A stretch of DNA of 64,000 nt from Dirofilaria immitis (Eukaryota > Nematoda > Chromadorea > Rhabditida > Onchocercidae). Of the stretch, positions 32,520-45,749 are shown in pieces. Position numbers and translations under genes: made by a program. The notes below the pieces were generated by a model. That model was not told where the DNA came from. It saw only the letters and a list, made by a program, of their open reading frames with translations, and did not search any database. The stretch lies in NCBI GenBank assembly GCA_024305405.1, contig JAKNDB010000068.1:3348501-3412500 (forward strand), read 5' to 3'. How positions within the stretch are numbered: the first letter of the stretch is position 1; every line of letters starts with the position of its first letter.

Positions 32520-32739
32520 TGATATATCAAGCGAGAGAACATATCAGTCGTAGAATTAAGACAGCGGAAACTGTTGAATTTGGAACTGTTGCTTCTTCTT
32601 CTTCTTCCTTTACTGATACTGCTAATTCTAAAGGCTCTGCTCGCCGCTGAATGCGTGGAAGCGATCGGCGAGACTCTCTGTTTTTCATCATTTATCGATC
32701 TCATTTCTCTGCATTTGCAACCTGTACCTCTGTAATTAG
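32520..32739 (+). other. Putative 5' UTR exon or promoter block of CNOT3
   Basis: This block is clearly less AT-rich than its surroundings, contains a CTT run (TTCTTCTTCTTCTTCC) and ends at a strong donor, TTAG|GTACGT, at 32,739/32,740. The next good acceptor on this strand is TTCTTTAG at 33,148, 21 bases before the CNOT3 ATG. It could therefore be a noncoding first exon. On the other strand the same DNA is open for 116 codons (32,354-32,704) with an Arg/Ser-rich start. I regard that frame as less likely because it runs into the AAT repeat and has no recognisable domain. Confidence 0.35.
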
Positions 32740-33140
32740 GTACGTATTATTTTTCTGTTTTCCAAATCTCCTTTTAAAATAAGAAAAAAATAGGGGTCGG
32801 AAAAAAGAAATTTGTTATATTAATGAAAATGCTTAAGATTTTTGAAAATTATAATTCATTTGCATGTTAAATAGCTATTCATACTGTAAATGAATAGCAA
32901 AGTTTGTACAAACTATTAAAATTTCGTTTAAGATTTAATTTAGAATATTAGGAATTTTTCCAGATAATGGTAGAATAGACAAGAGAATAATATATGGTAT
33001 AGATAACTAATAGCTAAATTTTTAAATTTGGTAAAATCAAGTTTATATTGGTTTTGCTTTTTTTTTTCAAAGGCTTAAGAATAAATTAATTCGCAGATTT
33101 CCGTATACATCAAGCAAATTTATTCGGAGATATATGTATT

Positions 33141-33148
33141 TTCTTTAG
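33141..33148 (+). other. Acceptor site upstream of the CNOT3 start codon
   Basis: TTCTTTAG ends 21 bases before the ATG at 33,170. It may take a spliced leader or join the putative 5' UTR exon ending at 32,739. Confidence 0.45.
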
Positions 33149-33169
33149 TCGACTGTCAAACGCATTTCG

Positions 33170-36100
33170 ATGGCTGAAAAACGAAAACTGCTCAATGAAA
33201 TTGATAAATGTTTCAAGAAGGTTATACCATCTTTGCTGTTTCAAGTTTGGAGTCATTTTTCAGAATTTTTGTTAGATTTATTTTATTCATGCTGCTTAAA
33301 TTGAAGCAGGCCCGGTATTATTATAGGTGGAGGAAGGAGTGGAGCTGTTCGAAGAAACAATGGCCAAAATGCAAGAAGCAAATAGTGATAATCAGAGGGA
33401 GAAATTTCAGGTTTATGCTCTTTCCAAAGCGTTTGGTTTAGAGAAAACTTACGTAACTTACAAGCACCAATGAAATTTCAATTCAATTTTAGATTTTGTT
33501 TGTTGAATGATAAAGCATTTTCACTTCGTTTATGTTTTTGTTAGATTTATTTTGGATATCTTATGAATGAGAATTTTGAGCATTGGCAAAGTTCGTGATG
33601 TTTTATTTTGATATCCTAAGAGATTATTTCAGTCCATTGATTCATGGACACAATCGGATTATAGAAAAATATTTTAGGATGATTTGAAAAAAGAAATTAA
33701 AAAGCTGCAAAGGCTAAGAGATCAAATCAAAGGATGGCAAAATTCATCCGATATTAAGGTAGTTACGTTTAAAAATATATAAAAATATATATCATATTTT
33801 ATAGTAATATTGTATATATAATATATTTAAGCAGCTATGAAGTAAATTTCGCCAGTGATATTCTTTTATCGTTTTTAACATTATTAACATAGCTAATGAA
33901 ATATGCAGTATATGAAAATAGATGAGATATTCAAGATAATATATGGAAACTGTAGAAAACTGAGATGTGTTGATAGCATATCCCAATAGCGCTTTAATAT
34001 TTATGCAAATATGTTTAGAAATTTATTTTTGCAAGCTTTTTCAGGATAAAGATAAACTGACTTCTTATCGGAAGTTAATAGAACAAAGGATGGAGCAGTT
34101 TAAGGATATTGAGAGAGAGAATAAAACTAAACCGCACAGCAAACAGGGATTATCTGCCGAAGAAAAACTTGATCCGCGAGAAAAAGAAAAAGCAGAAACT
34201 GTGGAATGGTTGCAGGTATTTTAATTATTAAGCATTTGATGATTTTTGAGAATTCTAAAATTAGCTAAAATGATTCATATATTACGAAAAATGTTTTTGA
34301 AAGCAAATTTCTAGTGCCAAATACGATATCTGGAGGACGAGGCTGATAAAACTGAATCACAGATTGAATCTTTGTCAACAGCTGATCAGACGAGAAAGAA
34401 AGGTAAAAGAGATGATCCGAAGAAGGGCGAAAAAGAGGTTCATCGATTTTTTGTCCGGATTTAATAATTCATTTTGAAATTTTTTTGCAGAATTTTTGCA
34501 TTTTATCGTCTACAGATTTCATAAACTCTTTAATAGAGTATCTTTTATTGATCTTATTATTTTATTCTTTTACTATGTAGTGTATTGTTGAAGTAAGCTT
34601 CATTCACATTTAACTGCTGCAAGTATTCCAAATATCTTCTTGCACATCAATATATAAGCATAGAAAAAGAAAGCTATTGGTAGTTTAATAATGAAGTGTG
34701 AAATTGAATATAATTCTCCTAAATCTTTTATCTCCATAAGAAATAATATTTTACGCAGAATATGCTTCGGAGTTTTCCTTACAATAAATTATTTAGAAGT
34801 TGAAACGACTGGATGATTTGAGAAAACATTTGGAACGGATAAGGTTTCACGTGTCAAAATTAGAAATTTGTATGAGGCTTGTTAATAATGAAACATTGGA
34901 AAGTAAGAAAGTAATGGATGCGCTGAAAGAACCTTTTGAAATGTACATCGAATCTTTGGATCCAGAGAGTGAAAATGATTCTGAATCATTTGATCCTGAA
35001 ACAACGGGTAATTTTAATTATTTTTTATTTAAAGTTATTGTTAGAAACAGGAGGTAGAAATATAGTTAGATTTTAAATTACTGGACATGAAAATTTGTGA
35101 ATAATAGATTTGTTTACTTTGTAATTATTTCTTCAAGCCAATTAAAATTTGAAAGATTGAATTCATTTGATTATTCTATTCTTTAAAATGTTTTTCGTTT
35201 AATTGCATGGTCTATTATTTACAAATAAAAAATGATCAAATTTTCAGGAGTTTATGATGAATTAGATCTGCAGTCATATACGCCGCAATTAGGTGGTGCT
35301 ATTTTTGGTTCAGCTGATTCTGATGAAAAATGGAAAGCAATATGGATGGAAGAGTATCACCCGCTGGATCACCTGCCCCGGTCTTACCGAAGGTTTCTTA
35401 CATTCCAGCTAAAAATTACTTTTTTCGAATATACTTTCAATAACACTTGAGGTGTTGGCCTTTTATTTTCTGTTATAAATTAGTTTCATAGATTATTTTG
35501 GATGCATACCAATTTGAATATTAATCAAGAAAACCTACTAATAAACAAAATTTTCTCATGCAAAAAAATTTTGTTCACTGTTAGATGTTCTCTTATCAAT
35601 ACTTAAATCCTGTTTTTGAGCCAGTGTTTTCATGTTAGGAGACGGACGATAACAATACAAAGCAAAGGCATTTAAGTGGCGAACCCAGTGTACTTCTGAC
35701 ACGACAAACATCAGCTAGCAGAAGTACACCAGCTACCCCTTTAAAACTTACGAGGTTAGTAATGTATCCTTGATTAATTGCTGCAGTTTCTAAACAGATT
35801 ATTTCAATTTTTGGGATTTCTAAAAGTGAGAAAGACTCGAGTTAGTTATAGTGCTCTGAAGTTAAAGAAGTCGAAATAGACTTATTTTCATTATTTCTTA
35901 ATTTTCATTTATGCTTAAATTCAATTGATTTTCCAGTTTTGCGTCACAGTCTTTATCGATTAGTGAGAAATATAAATTCGTGGATTTTATTCATTGAAAG
36001 TTTTTTTTTCTTTTATATCATTATAAAGAATGAATGCTATATTAGGTATATAATGAGTAAGGAATTAACTATGTAGATATCATTAACAAATAGAGGGATC

Positions 36101-39100
36101 ACCTACGTCATTAATATATCTTCATTGATATTCAAACGGTCTATTGTCTTTTTTTTCATGTTGATCTTCTGAAACTGGCGCGACACCATTATGGTTTAAA
36201 AATATCGTTATATTTGTTTATTATTATATTCTACTCATTTATCAACATATATTAATTGTATTTATATTTCCACTATATATTCATAGGTGTATTTCTCCAA
36301 TATATTATGTTAAATATCAGTAACGTTAACGTATCTAATTTGACAACACTTTGCAGGTTTGTGCAATATTTTTGATTACTTTTTTAGATTTGTAATCGAA
36401 TATTATTTAAATCTAAATTGAGAAATTGAATTTAAAATGAAATTTTAGAATTTCAGAAAAACATATGTGTTTCAAAACAATTTATTAATATTTCAAATGG
36501 CATATCCTTTTTAGCCTTTTTGTTACAAAATGATATTTCATTATGTTATATCTTTTGAAATATTAAATCAGTGAACTATGTATCTATAGATAAGGATATT
36601 TATCTTTGAGCATCAGGAAATTGAAATTTATCGGTGATACTGATTATTTAAATAAAATGAATAGTAATATATGAGTGTTGGAAATCTTGATTGACGGATG
36701 ATTCTGAAGCAGATTCAGTGGCTAGAATTGTAAATATCTTTTTTACAGTATCATTATTCCGTTTAACGTGCAGATTATGCTATTAGAATACGTGCATTAT
36801 CTTAATTAACAGACATTATTAGGAAATGTTAGAGAATAGCTATTTCTCTTTTCATGATCTTGGATGTTTTTTCTTTTTCTATTTTTTTTTTTGATCTCAG
36901 GTCTTCATGATCAGTTCTTAACGATTGAGGTTTGCATGGTAGCTATGTTAGCGACACATCACTATTTAGATGTTAAGAATTGCTGATAGTATAGCTACTC
37001 AGTAACAATGTAATCTCTTCTACGGTAAATGTTTTGGCGATGTTTTGAAACTATGTCACTTTTGGATTCTGTGCAGAATCCAACAATGTTGTCTTGAACT
37101 AGGATTTAGTAGATTTGGAACTACGATTTAGTAACTTTAATTTTATTCCTGAAAATTAAAAGAGAAAATAAAAGAAATTAAAAGAAAATAAAAATAATAA
37201 GGAAAACTACCAAACATCCAATATTTTCCAACTATCTCTTGTATATTTCATTTGTGGTTAGCAAAGAAAAGCTTAAAGCTAAATTCAATTTATAATTTTA
37301 TTAACCGAAAATTCAATATATTTCATTATGACATTTGAGCAATGGCAGAGCAAACAATGGTTTCTTGAGTAAGAATATGGAATTGAGAAAAAATGAATGA
37401 AAATTATTGAGAGGGTTCAAACAAAGATTATTTATTTCATAAATTTTTCACCTTCAAATTTTGTAAAAAATTTTAGTCAAGTGAGCGGTGAAAGTTCGCT
37501 AAGTTCACCACCGCCACCAGCTACACCACCACCACCTCCAGGAATACCGTACAGCGTGGCTGTTGGACTTGGCACAAAATACAGCAAAGGAAGCATTGTA
37601 CAAACAAGGTTTCTTTATTTTTTTCCACTTTTATATTCATTTTCTCTCGTTCGTTTGAAATTTCAGGATAATTTATGTTATGTAGAGTATGTATATATTC
37701 TCATTCAAAATGATAATTGATAACAGTGTTTCTTAATTTCACATTGACAGAAAGATGATAGATATTCGTTTGAAAAGACTAAAAATTGAATTTTCAAACC
37801 AGCCAATTTATTTTTATCTTTTCTCTCTTTTCAATTTTCTTAATATCTTTTCATCCTGTACCGTGTTTGAATTTTATTTTAAAGCTATGTTGCTTTTATC
37901 ATTTGGGAAGTATGAAATTTTTTGGAAGAGGGAAGGGCTTTTTTGTTATCTTTTCAAAAAGAACAATTGACGGAAATTATAAACCACATCAAACTATGGG
38001 AAGTACTCATTGGATGAATAGGACGAATCTTTTTTTTTTTGGTTGACGTTGATGAGCATTGATGAAATGTTAGAAGAGCAATGATTTGATTAGTAACAAT
38101 GAATCACATATACTGTGAAAAATTATGAATCGCATGCTAACATGTACTAAAATACGGAAGAGCTGGAAAGTTATATTGATATCATTCTTGTTTATCGTGG
38201 TTTTCGAAGTTGCTTATCACTTTATTTAGTGAGCATGTGCTTCGTTCAATATATAATAACATATACTTTGTTCATGAAATACGATCCTTATTCATATGAA
38301 GCTATCAAAGTTGATGAAGAACGAGTTTTCCATTTTTCATTAAGAAAAATTTTTATCAAACATTTAGAATAATTTATTGCAGCATTACAATAACCAAGTC
38401 CTTTTTTCTCCAGTATTGATTACAGTAGTATAAGTTCGGTAGCATTTTGAAGGGAAGCTTTTAAATGACAAAACTGCTCAAATCTTTATTTTCAAAAGCG
38501 GATTTTTTCCTTTTAGAAATATTCATCCTTCATTTTTATGTAGAAAATTTTCTTCGATTAAATGATAACTCCTGTTTAGATGTTACAGCTAAAGAGCGTC
38601 TAAACATAGATCAGAAGAACTCTTTTGAATCGTTGTATTAATTGATGCTCACATTTCAGTTTCCACTCATTGCTAAATATCGCTTTACTTTCTCCCGTTC
38701 AGTTTTTTAACTTTCCCTTTCTTCTTTACATATGCAACTAATTAGGTGTATTGTATGATGCTTATATAAGTGTTATGTTCATGAGCATAGTTTGTGAAAT
38801 TTCATTTTTTCTGAACCTACAATTTAAATCCGTTTATATAAAACGGTTTTTTTGAAATGAAATGGTTGCAGTATCCGGATAGATTCTCAATACTTTTAAT
38901 ATACCGAAAACGCACTGGTTCCTCTTTTACTTACTTCTTAGCATGTTACCAGTGAACAATATTAATTGAAAATAACAACAAATTTATCTAAACTTTGTTG
39001 GCAATTTAAAACTTCCTCAAATTTCATCGGATTCATGCAAAAATTGTATTTTGTAATCAGAAAGTATAAATTTGTTGTTTTTTCTAATGACATTAAAAAA

Positions 39101-42100
39101 TATAAAAAAATCAGAATAACGTAATGAAAAATTTTGAAAAGAAACAAATTAAGAATATAATGGCATATAAAAATAACGTTGAAATGTTCATCCCATCTAA
39201 AAATTGTTGAAAAATAATGATGCATGATTTTTGTAAAAATACAAATAATATCTATTATATTTTTATTATTGCTTATATACTACTAATTTATCTGAATAAG
39301 TTGTGGAAGATTGTTGATTAATCTAGTTGTTGATCAAATTTTTTTTTGTAGCATAGATTTTTTCCAGGAATGAATTAAAATTATGCATATAAGACTGAAT
39401 AAGTGTTGGTATAATTTAACTAATTTTTGAAATTGGTTTTGTGTTTGATGGAATAGACTTTATCAGTTATTGATTACAGTGTAAAGCAACCAGTTGAAGT
39501 GGTACGACAATCGCCAGGTATAATTTCTGTGACAACAACAACAACTACCAGTTCAATTGCACACCAACAACAACAACAGCAGCAGCAACAACAGCAACAA
39601 TTTATTGCAGTATCTGGAATAGTGCAGCAGCAACAACAACAACAGCAGCAACAGCAACAGCACCAACAACAACAGCAACAGCAGCAACAACAACAACAAC
39701 AACAACAGCAACAGCAGCAACAACAACATCAACAACAACATCAACAGCAGCAACAACAACAACAACAACAGCAACAGCAGCAACAACAACAGCAACAACT
39801 TATTGCAGTATCCGGAATAGTACAACAGCAACAGCAGCAAAATCAGCACCTCTTATAAACGATGAAAATGCCGCTCCATCAGTACTGCATGTTGACATGC
39901 CATCAGTTTGTTTTTTTTTTCTTTTATTTTACTATATTTTTAAAACTAATACATTTTTAGATTTATTTTTTGTTATACAAATAAGAGACGGTAATTTGTC
40001 ATTATTTTTCTTTCACAGTCTTGTCTAATTGCTTGTTATACATTTTCATAGGAAATGTTATTTTATTCATTTTGAAAGGGCAATGCTAAAAAAGTAAAGT
40101 GTGAGCAAAGTAGGCGTGCAACGTGTTCAGTCTAGCGGTATTTTTTTGCAATCGATTATCATCATTATTTTTCTTTTTTGTGAATTTTTCAAACAATAAC
40201 CTCTTTTTTAGCTTAAATTACATAGTACAATTTTATTTCTTTTTATCCAAAAATCATTGGATCGTTTCCATACCGTATCTTTAATAATATCTTTGAAAAA
40301 TGAGAATGTTGAGATTTTGATAGTCAGGTAATAATAACAAGAATAATGATGAAAATTCTAGTGGGGAAAAAGCATTATATTACTTCTGTTCATTTTGAAA
40401 GATTGACCTTTGCTGAAGTAATGATCTGAATACTGAATAATTATATTCAAAATAAAAGTTCTATCGTTAACATTAGTTTTAGTTTTAACATTCTTAAAAA
40501 GCCTACATTTTGTAGTACAGGTTGTAAAAAGCTAACTATCCCAAAAGGCACATCGTATTTATAATTATATTGTTGATAATAGATGAAAAAAGCATGAAGA
40601 GAATGTGATATAATGAATATCTTTTTTTTTTTTGATATGTATGGAATGCCATATGCATATATATACATTATATTATACGAACATGTTTATATCACTCTTC
40701 ATAAATTAAAATGTCCACCTCGTCTTTCCTGTCAAAAATTTTATTTTAACCTTTTTCTTACTTTCAACAATTAAAAATAATATTAAAGTACAAGTTGCAT
40801 GCATTTAACTCAATATTTCATCTTTTCCGTTAAGAGAGTATTAAATTTTCTATGCGTAAAATTTGTTCGTTAGCATTATTTTTATTGTTTGAAAAATTTT
40901 AATTTATATATTGAACCAAATTTTTTTGAGCTCTTTGTTGTATCCTTTGCACTAATAATTTTTACTTCTTAAATTATCGAGTTTTTTAAATCACTGAATC
41001 ATTCGTCACTGTGTTGAATTTAAAGAGTCTAGACATTTGGAGATAACTCAACTCTCACTATAACAATAAAATCAGTTAATGTTCTTTTGAAAGATGGCTT
41101 TTTCAAAGATCAGAGTTTAGGTCAATAAACAATATTAGTCTATGAGAAACAAAGATTTTTTTCTCGAGCGGTCGAGCAATGTTTTTGTGTCTTGTTTTTG
41201 TTAAAATTTCAAGTTTTAACTTTTGGTTGACTTATTTTACTAAATTCTCGTTATTGAGATTAAAATTTGCTAAATGTATCATGTTTTTTTATTAGAGAGT
41301 TAAGGAAGGTGAAGAATGAGGAAGGGAGCAAGAATGGTATTTAGTGACTGTTGTGAATCGAATTGACGTCTATGGTATTACAACATATACTTGTTCCTGG
41401 AAGAATTTCTTGAATTATTGAATCACTGCTTTTACTTTTACTTTTTGACGTCAGCGATAGGCTTCGCAATCTATTTCAATGATAATAATTTGAAGCTAAA
41501 CTCATACTGGAGGGAGAAAAAATGAGAGAAAATTCGAAATGATCGTTATTCACACGTTAATTCCTCCATGAATTATCCCTGAATAAGAAGAATGAATTTT
41601 TAGACAGGAAATTTTTCAACTTAAATATGGCATCCAGCTTTACTTTTTTGAAATATTGATTGATCAAAAATGAATAAGTTATTTAGTTCGGATTCATTGA
41701 AGTGATACATGTTTGTGCTTATGTTTTCATGTGTGAAAATAAAATAAAAATCATTATATGAATCTTGTGTTTATAATAAAAGTGGATGAAAAGAATTGGA
41801 AAAAGAAGAGTAGCTGATTGATTGAATTTCAAATTTCTCATCAAAATAGTTCCATTGTCGTATATATTTATCTCTTCATCCTTTTTTTTTCATTTTATTT
41901 TATTGATTAAACTAACTTTGCGACATGTTTAATGGAATGATCAAATTGAGCTGGTCGTTTTCATTGTTTCTTTTATTTTTCTTGGTTTTTCAATGTTTCA
42001 TTTTCAAAAAGTATTGATAAATAACATTAGAAAAATAATTTTTTTTGATTTGTTATTAATTATCTTCCTTCCAGAGTGTATCATCACAAACAACAGCAAC

Positions 42101-45100
42101 GTTAAGTCCGGCGGTACTGCCGACATCGCGATCCTCAACACCGGATTCTAATGTTCCCAAACGTTTTTCCGTATCAAGTTCAACTAGCCAACATGAGGTA
42201 TGATAATTGATTGTATTTTTATTTTTATTAAAAGAATTTGCTAAAAATCTTAAATTAAAAATTTTTTTCCATATTTATTATGCGCACTATGAGAATTAAA
42301 AGAACCGAATTGATATACGAGATAAGACAACAGAATTGACATAGACTAAAGAGATAATAAAGAAGTAATGGTCGGAAGAAATGACGTAGTGAAGGACAAA
42401 AAATATGATAAGTGCATAGCTGATTAGGATAGAGAATGACATGGAAATGATTAGCTTTGCGTTTCAGAATGGAATTAGACTTGTTGTAATATTAAGAAAT
42501 GTTGATAGGAAAAAAACGATCGGAAAAATTTTCAAAGTATATTGAAAAAGGAGTAACATTTTGATTTTTGATCAGTTTTTGTTTGAAAAATATTGAAGTT
42601 GTAAAGTTTCTGTAATAAGTTAACATAAATACTATAGAAGAAAAAAATGAGATTATATGAATAAAAAAGCCTATCAACTTAGTTCCAAGTTTCAACAAAT
42701 GGACTTCCAGTGTGTTACTTTTTTCAAGTCTGCAAAGTTGAGAGGACGTAGAGTACTACTTTTTCTTTTTCTGAAATTAGGAAGGCGAATTTAAAAAACC
42801 TAGATTTCCGAATGATTCTATTTTTCCTTGTCCTACTTAAATAACTACTTGGGCAATATGTTATTATGCTTATATGGAACTAATATATGATTTTACGGAA
42901 GTGCGCATTCGGTCGAAAGAAATTGAGGGAAGGGTCAAGCTACCTCATGTTATCAAATGAAGCATGTATTTTTATCAACTGCTATGTGGTTTTGATCGCT
43001 CAGTTCTAACCAAATAAGAAAAAAACGGAAGAACGAAATGAAACAATTCGTCAAGAATACCTACGCTCATTCGATACTCAGTGCATTGCTATAAATATTG
43101 CAGGCGCGTTAACGCATGTTTCTTGCAACGGTTTCAGGTTTCCTACTACCTTCCAGGAAAGTTCCTTGCCACTATTTCAGGCTTTCCACATCCTTCATAT
43201 TTGATGCAAGTCTACTTTAACCAAGATCTGCTATATTTGCCCTATATATGTATATTCTGGCTAACCGTGTCCTTTTTTGTTCTAATGTCACGTTATTATG
43301 TGACATCTAATTATTGTCGATATGCATGTTCAGCTCACTGAAATTTATACTTTCTCATTTTGTGAAAGTTATTATGCTTATTAAATCATGAAAGACGGTA
43401 TACAAAACAAATAACTAAAGGAAGGAAGCATGTTGGACAATATACACTCCTTTCCTATATCATCTTTGTTATTAATTTGATTTTTTCATATGAAATTTTG
43501 CTATGAAATATTCATTTTTAGATTGCCACGCTGAAGTCAATGGCAGCACAGGCAACATCACTGCAAAATTCAATAACGAATACGACAGCCTTAAATATGC
43601 CATCGTCAACTATGACGCATTCTACGACGGCATTAGTAACTTCTAAAATGAATAGTGAGACGAATAATACATTAAATATGGTTACCGTAACTGCAACCGC
43701 ATCTGTAGTAAATGCAGCTACAGTATCATTGCAAAATAATGTCGCAGGAAATGAAATTGATCAGAATGCTCTGAGACAGGTGTTACGAATGAGCACAACT
43801 CAGGATTCACGAAATCATTTGCCACAATCGGTACCATTTTAATTTTGTATTATATGAATTTGTCTTGCTATTGAAAGCACACTAACTAGTGATTAATGAA
43901 GATCAGATAGCATAAGATCATATAGTAATGAAGATTAAAATTAGGATGTACTTGAATATTGCAGCAAAAAACTTGTGACACTTAGTGAATTCTACTCAAT
44001 TAACGCTTCCTTCTAATCTAATCTTTTTAAAATTATAGTCAAGCTAGTGAGATAATGACAAGAATTATTTAGGTACGTTACTGAAAAAACTATTGAGCTA
44101 TTTTACGATGTTTGCGTAAAAGAAAGGCGACAGCAAATATAAAAATAGCTGATTTTTGCATTAGAAATCTGATCTTAAAAATGATACAATTGAGAAGGTT
44201 TATTGTTAAGATAAAATGACATGTATAAAGAAATTTGAAGTAATTTAAAAATACGATTTCTATCACTTATCGTTAAACTATTATCGGAAACGGCGAGGTA
44301 AATCAAATGATAGTCAAAAATGATCAACGAATTAATGATTGGAAAGAAAAGGCAACATTGATAGTTGATGTTTGCATTGAGCTATAAGTTCCTTTATCCT
44401 TCCATTCTATTGTAATTCTTATTTTTTGTTTTCTGAAATTCAGCTTCAAATGCAGGCCGTAATACCAGCATGGCTTGGTGCATCACCATTAGGTCGTTCA
44501 CCGGCAATGCCAGAACATGATACGCAATTGAAATTATTAGAACATGCGTTGACACGAACACCATTACCGATGGATTCCGAAAAGCCACGAAGTTATTTGC
44601 CAAAAATGCCATGCGTCACTGCAGCTTATTATCCGCAAGCTCCATTAATCAATGCGGATACATTAGAATACTACCTCCGATTGAGTCCAGAGACACTTTT
44701 CTTCGCATTTTATTATATGGAGGTTAATCACCTAAATATATTATTTTATATATATTTTAACATCTCGTTTTCAGATCTATATACTCGCGATGGATTAATA
44801 AAATTAGATGAGATATTTTTGGATTACATTAAATTATGCAATGAAAATTTGTTTTGTTCGTTGATTGAAGCGAGAAAAAAATACCTGCTTCTTTGGCGTT
44901 ATCTCAATGCTTGACCCTAAGATCTAGGGAACAACCAGTATCAACTGTTCAAGTAACGGGTAGTCAATTGATTATAGACCTTTCATATATTTTATTTTAT
45001 ATTTTATACTCGTCATAATGGAAATATAATTTTTATGTCATATTACATTTTTTATGTCATTAAAATTTTATTCAATTTTAGGGTTCACGTGCACAACTTT

Positions 45101-45749
45101 TGGCTGCGAAAGCATTGAAAAAACTTTCATGGCGATTTCATACAAAATATTTGATGTGGTTCCAGCGACATGAGGAACCAAAGCAAATAACTGATGATTA
45201 CGAACAAGTAAGATTACAGATTTTTCATTCCTATTTTTTGTTTAGGTTACAATGGAAGTCTTACTGATTTTTAATGATATCTTTTCCTACTGAGATCACT
45301 CAAAAATGGTGACGCTGAACATTTGGCGAATAATGATTATGCTAATGACATGGAATAAATTATGATGAAAAAAATGATAAAATCCTTCTTATTTTCATTC
45401 TGATGTCAGCTATATACGCAAGTTTTTGTGTCTCTTTACAAGTGTTTTATATTCCATAACCGGAAAGTGAGTAAAATTGCTCATCTGTTGTTTAATATTC
45501 ATATAGTAAACATCATTTTCTATACGAAATGATACATTTTGGAAACTTGTCGTAGCAATGAATAGTATATACAGTAGAATAATATAAGAGGAAAAAGTTT
45601 TCTTTTTTCGCTGGAATGAAGTTTTGGTTCAAAGCTAGCAGTTTTTCTAGGGCACCTATGTCTATTTCGATTATGAGAAATGGTCCCAACGGAAGAAGGA
45701 GCAGTTTACATTCGAATATCGATATCTTGAAGATAAAGATTTCGACTGA
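33170..45749 (+). CDS. ntl-3: CCR4-NOT transcription complex subunit 3 (NOT3/NTL-3)
   Basis: A scaffold subunit of the CCR4-NOT deadenylase, which shortens mRNA poly(A) tails and represses translation. Fifteen exons: 33170-33220, 33327-33410, 33678-33758, 34045-34215, 34315-34437, 34797-35007, 35248-35392, 35639-35754, 37477-37608, 39480-39905, 42075-42197, 43522-43830, 44444-44722, 45082-45207 and 45651-45749. The start [14 protein letters not shown] matches the family N terminus. Exons 1-6 form the coiled-coil Not3 N-domain ([50 protein letters not shown]). The middle is Ser/Pro/Thr- and Gln-rich linker with a TLKSMA element in exon 12. Exons 13-15 form the C-terminal NOT box ([42 protein letters not shown]). 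Exon 7 and exon 10 each seem to lack one base in an A-run; with both, the exons sum to exactly 826 codons, compared with about 750 residues in human CNOT3. The identification is secure. Confidence 0.95.
39562..39843 (+). repeat. CAG/CAA repeat in CNOT3 exon 10 (poly-Gln)
   Basis: Several blocks of mixed CAA and CAG codons with a few CAC/CAT are broken by two related inserts (FIAVSGIVQ near 39,600 and LIAVSGIVQ near 39,799). The inserts differ mainly at third codon positions of the Gln frame, which favours translation. The frame stops at TAA 39,856-39,858, whereas the protein-like continuation ([21 protein letters not shown]) is in another frame. Either one A is missing in the run at 39,839-39,842, or the repeat is removed as an intron (39,518-39,846). 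Confidence 0.85.
39906..42074 (+). other. CNOT3 intron 10
   Basis: The donor is TCA|GTTTGT after 39,905 and the acceptor CTTCCAG before 42,075. No second gene or RNA gene was seen inside. Confidence 0.7.
42198..43521 (+). other. CNOT3 intron 11
   Basis: It runs from GAG|GTATGA to TTTTTAG. A somewhat GC-richer patch at about 43,030-43,340 is open for 86 codons on the plus strand and contains CGCGTTAACGC and several TTTCAGG strings. No conserved protein was recognised. An alternative exon cannot be ruled out. Confidence 0.6.

Noticed and set aside
37755..38046. Two plus-strand frames after CNOT3 exon 9
   Set aside because: Intronic, Phe/Leu-rich and without motifs; the exon 9 to exon 10 phases fit without them.
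39553..39849. Leu-rich minus-strand frame
   Set aside because: Antisense of the CAG/CAA tract in CNOT3 exon 10.
43081..43341. 86-codon frame in CNOT3 intron 11 as a separate gene
   Set aside because: No start context, no conserved motif; exon 11 and exon 12 join in phase without it.
44394..44612. Minus-strand frame within CNOT3 exon 13
   Set aside because: Shadow of the conserved plus-strand NOT3 exon.
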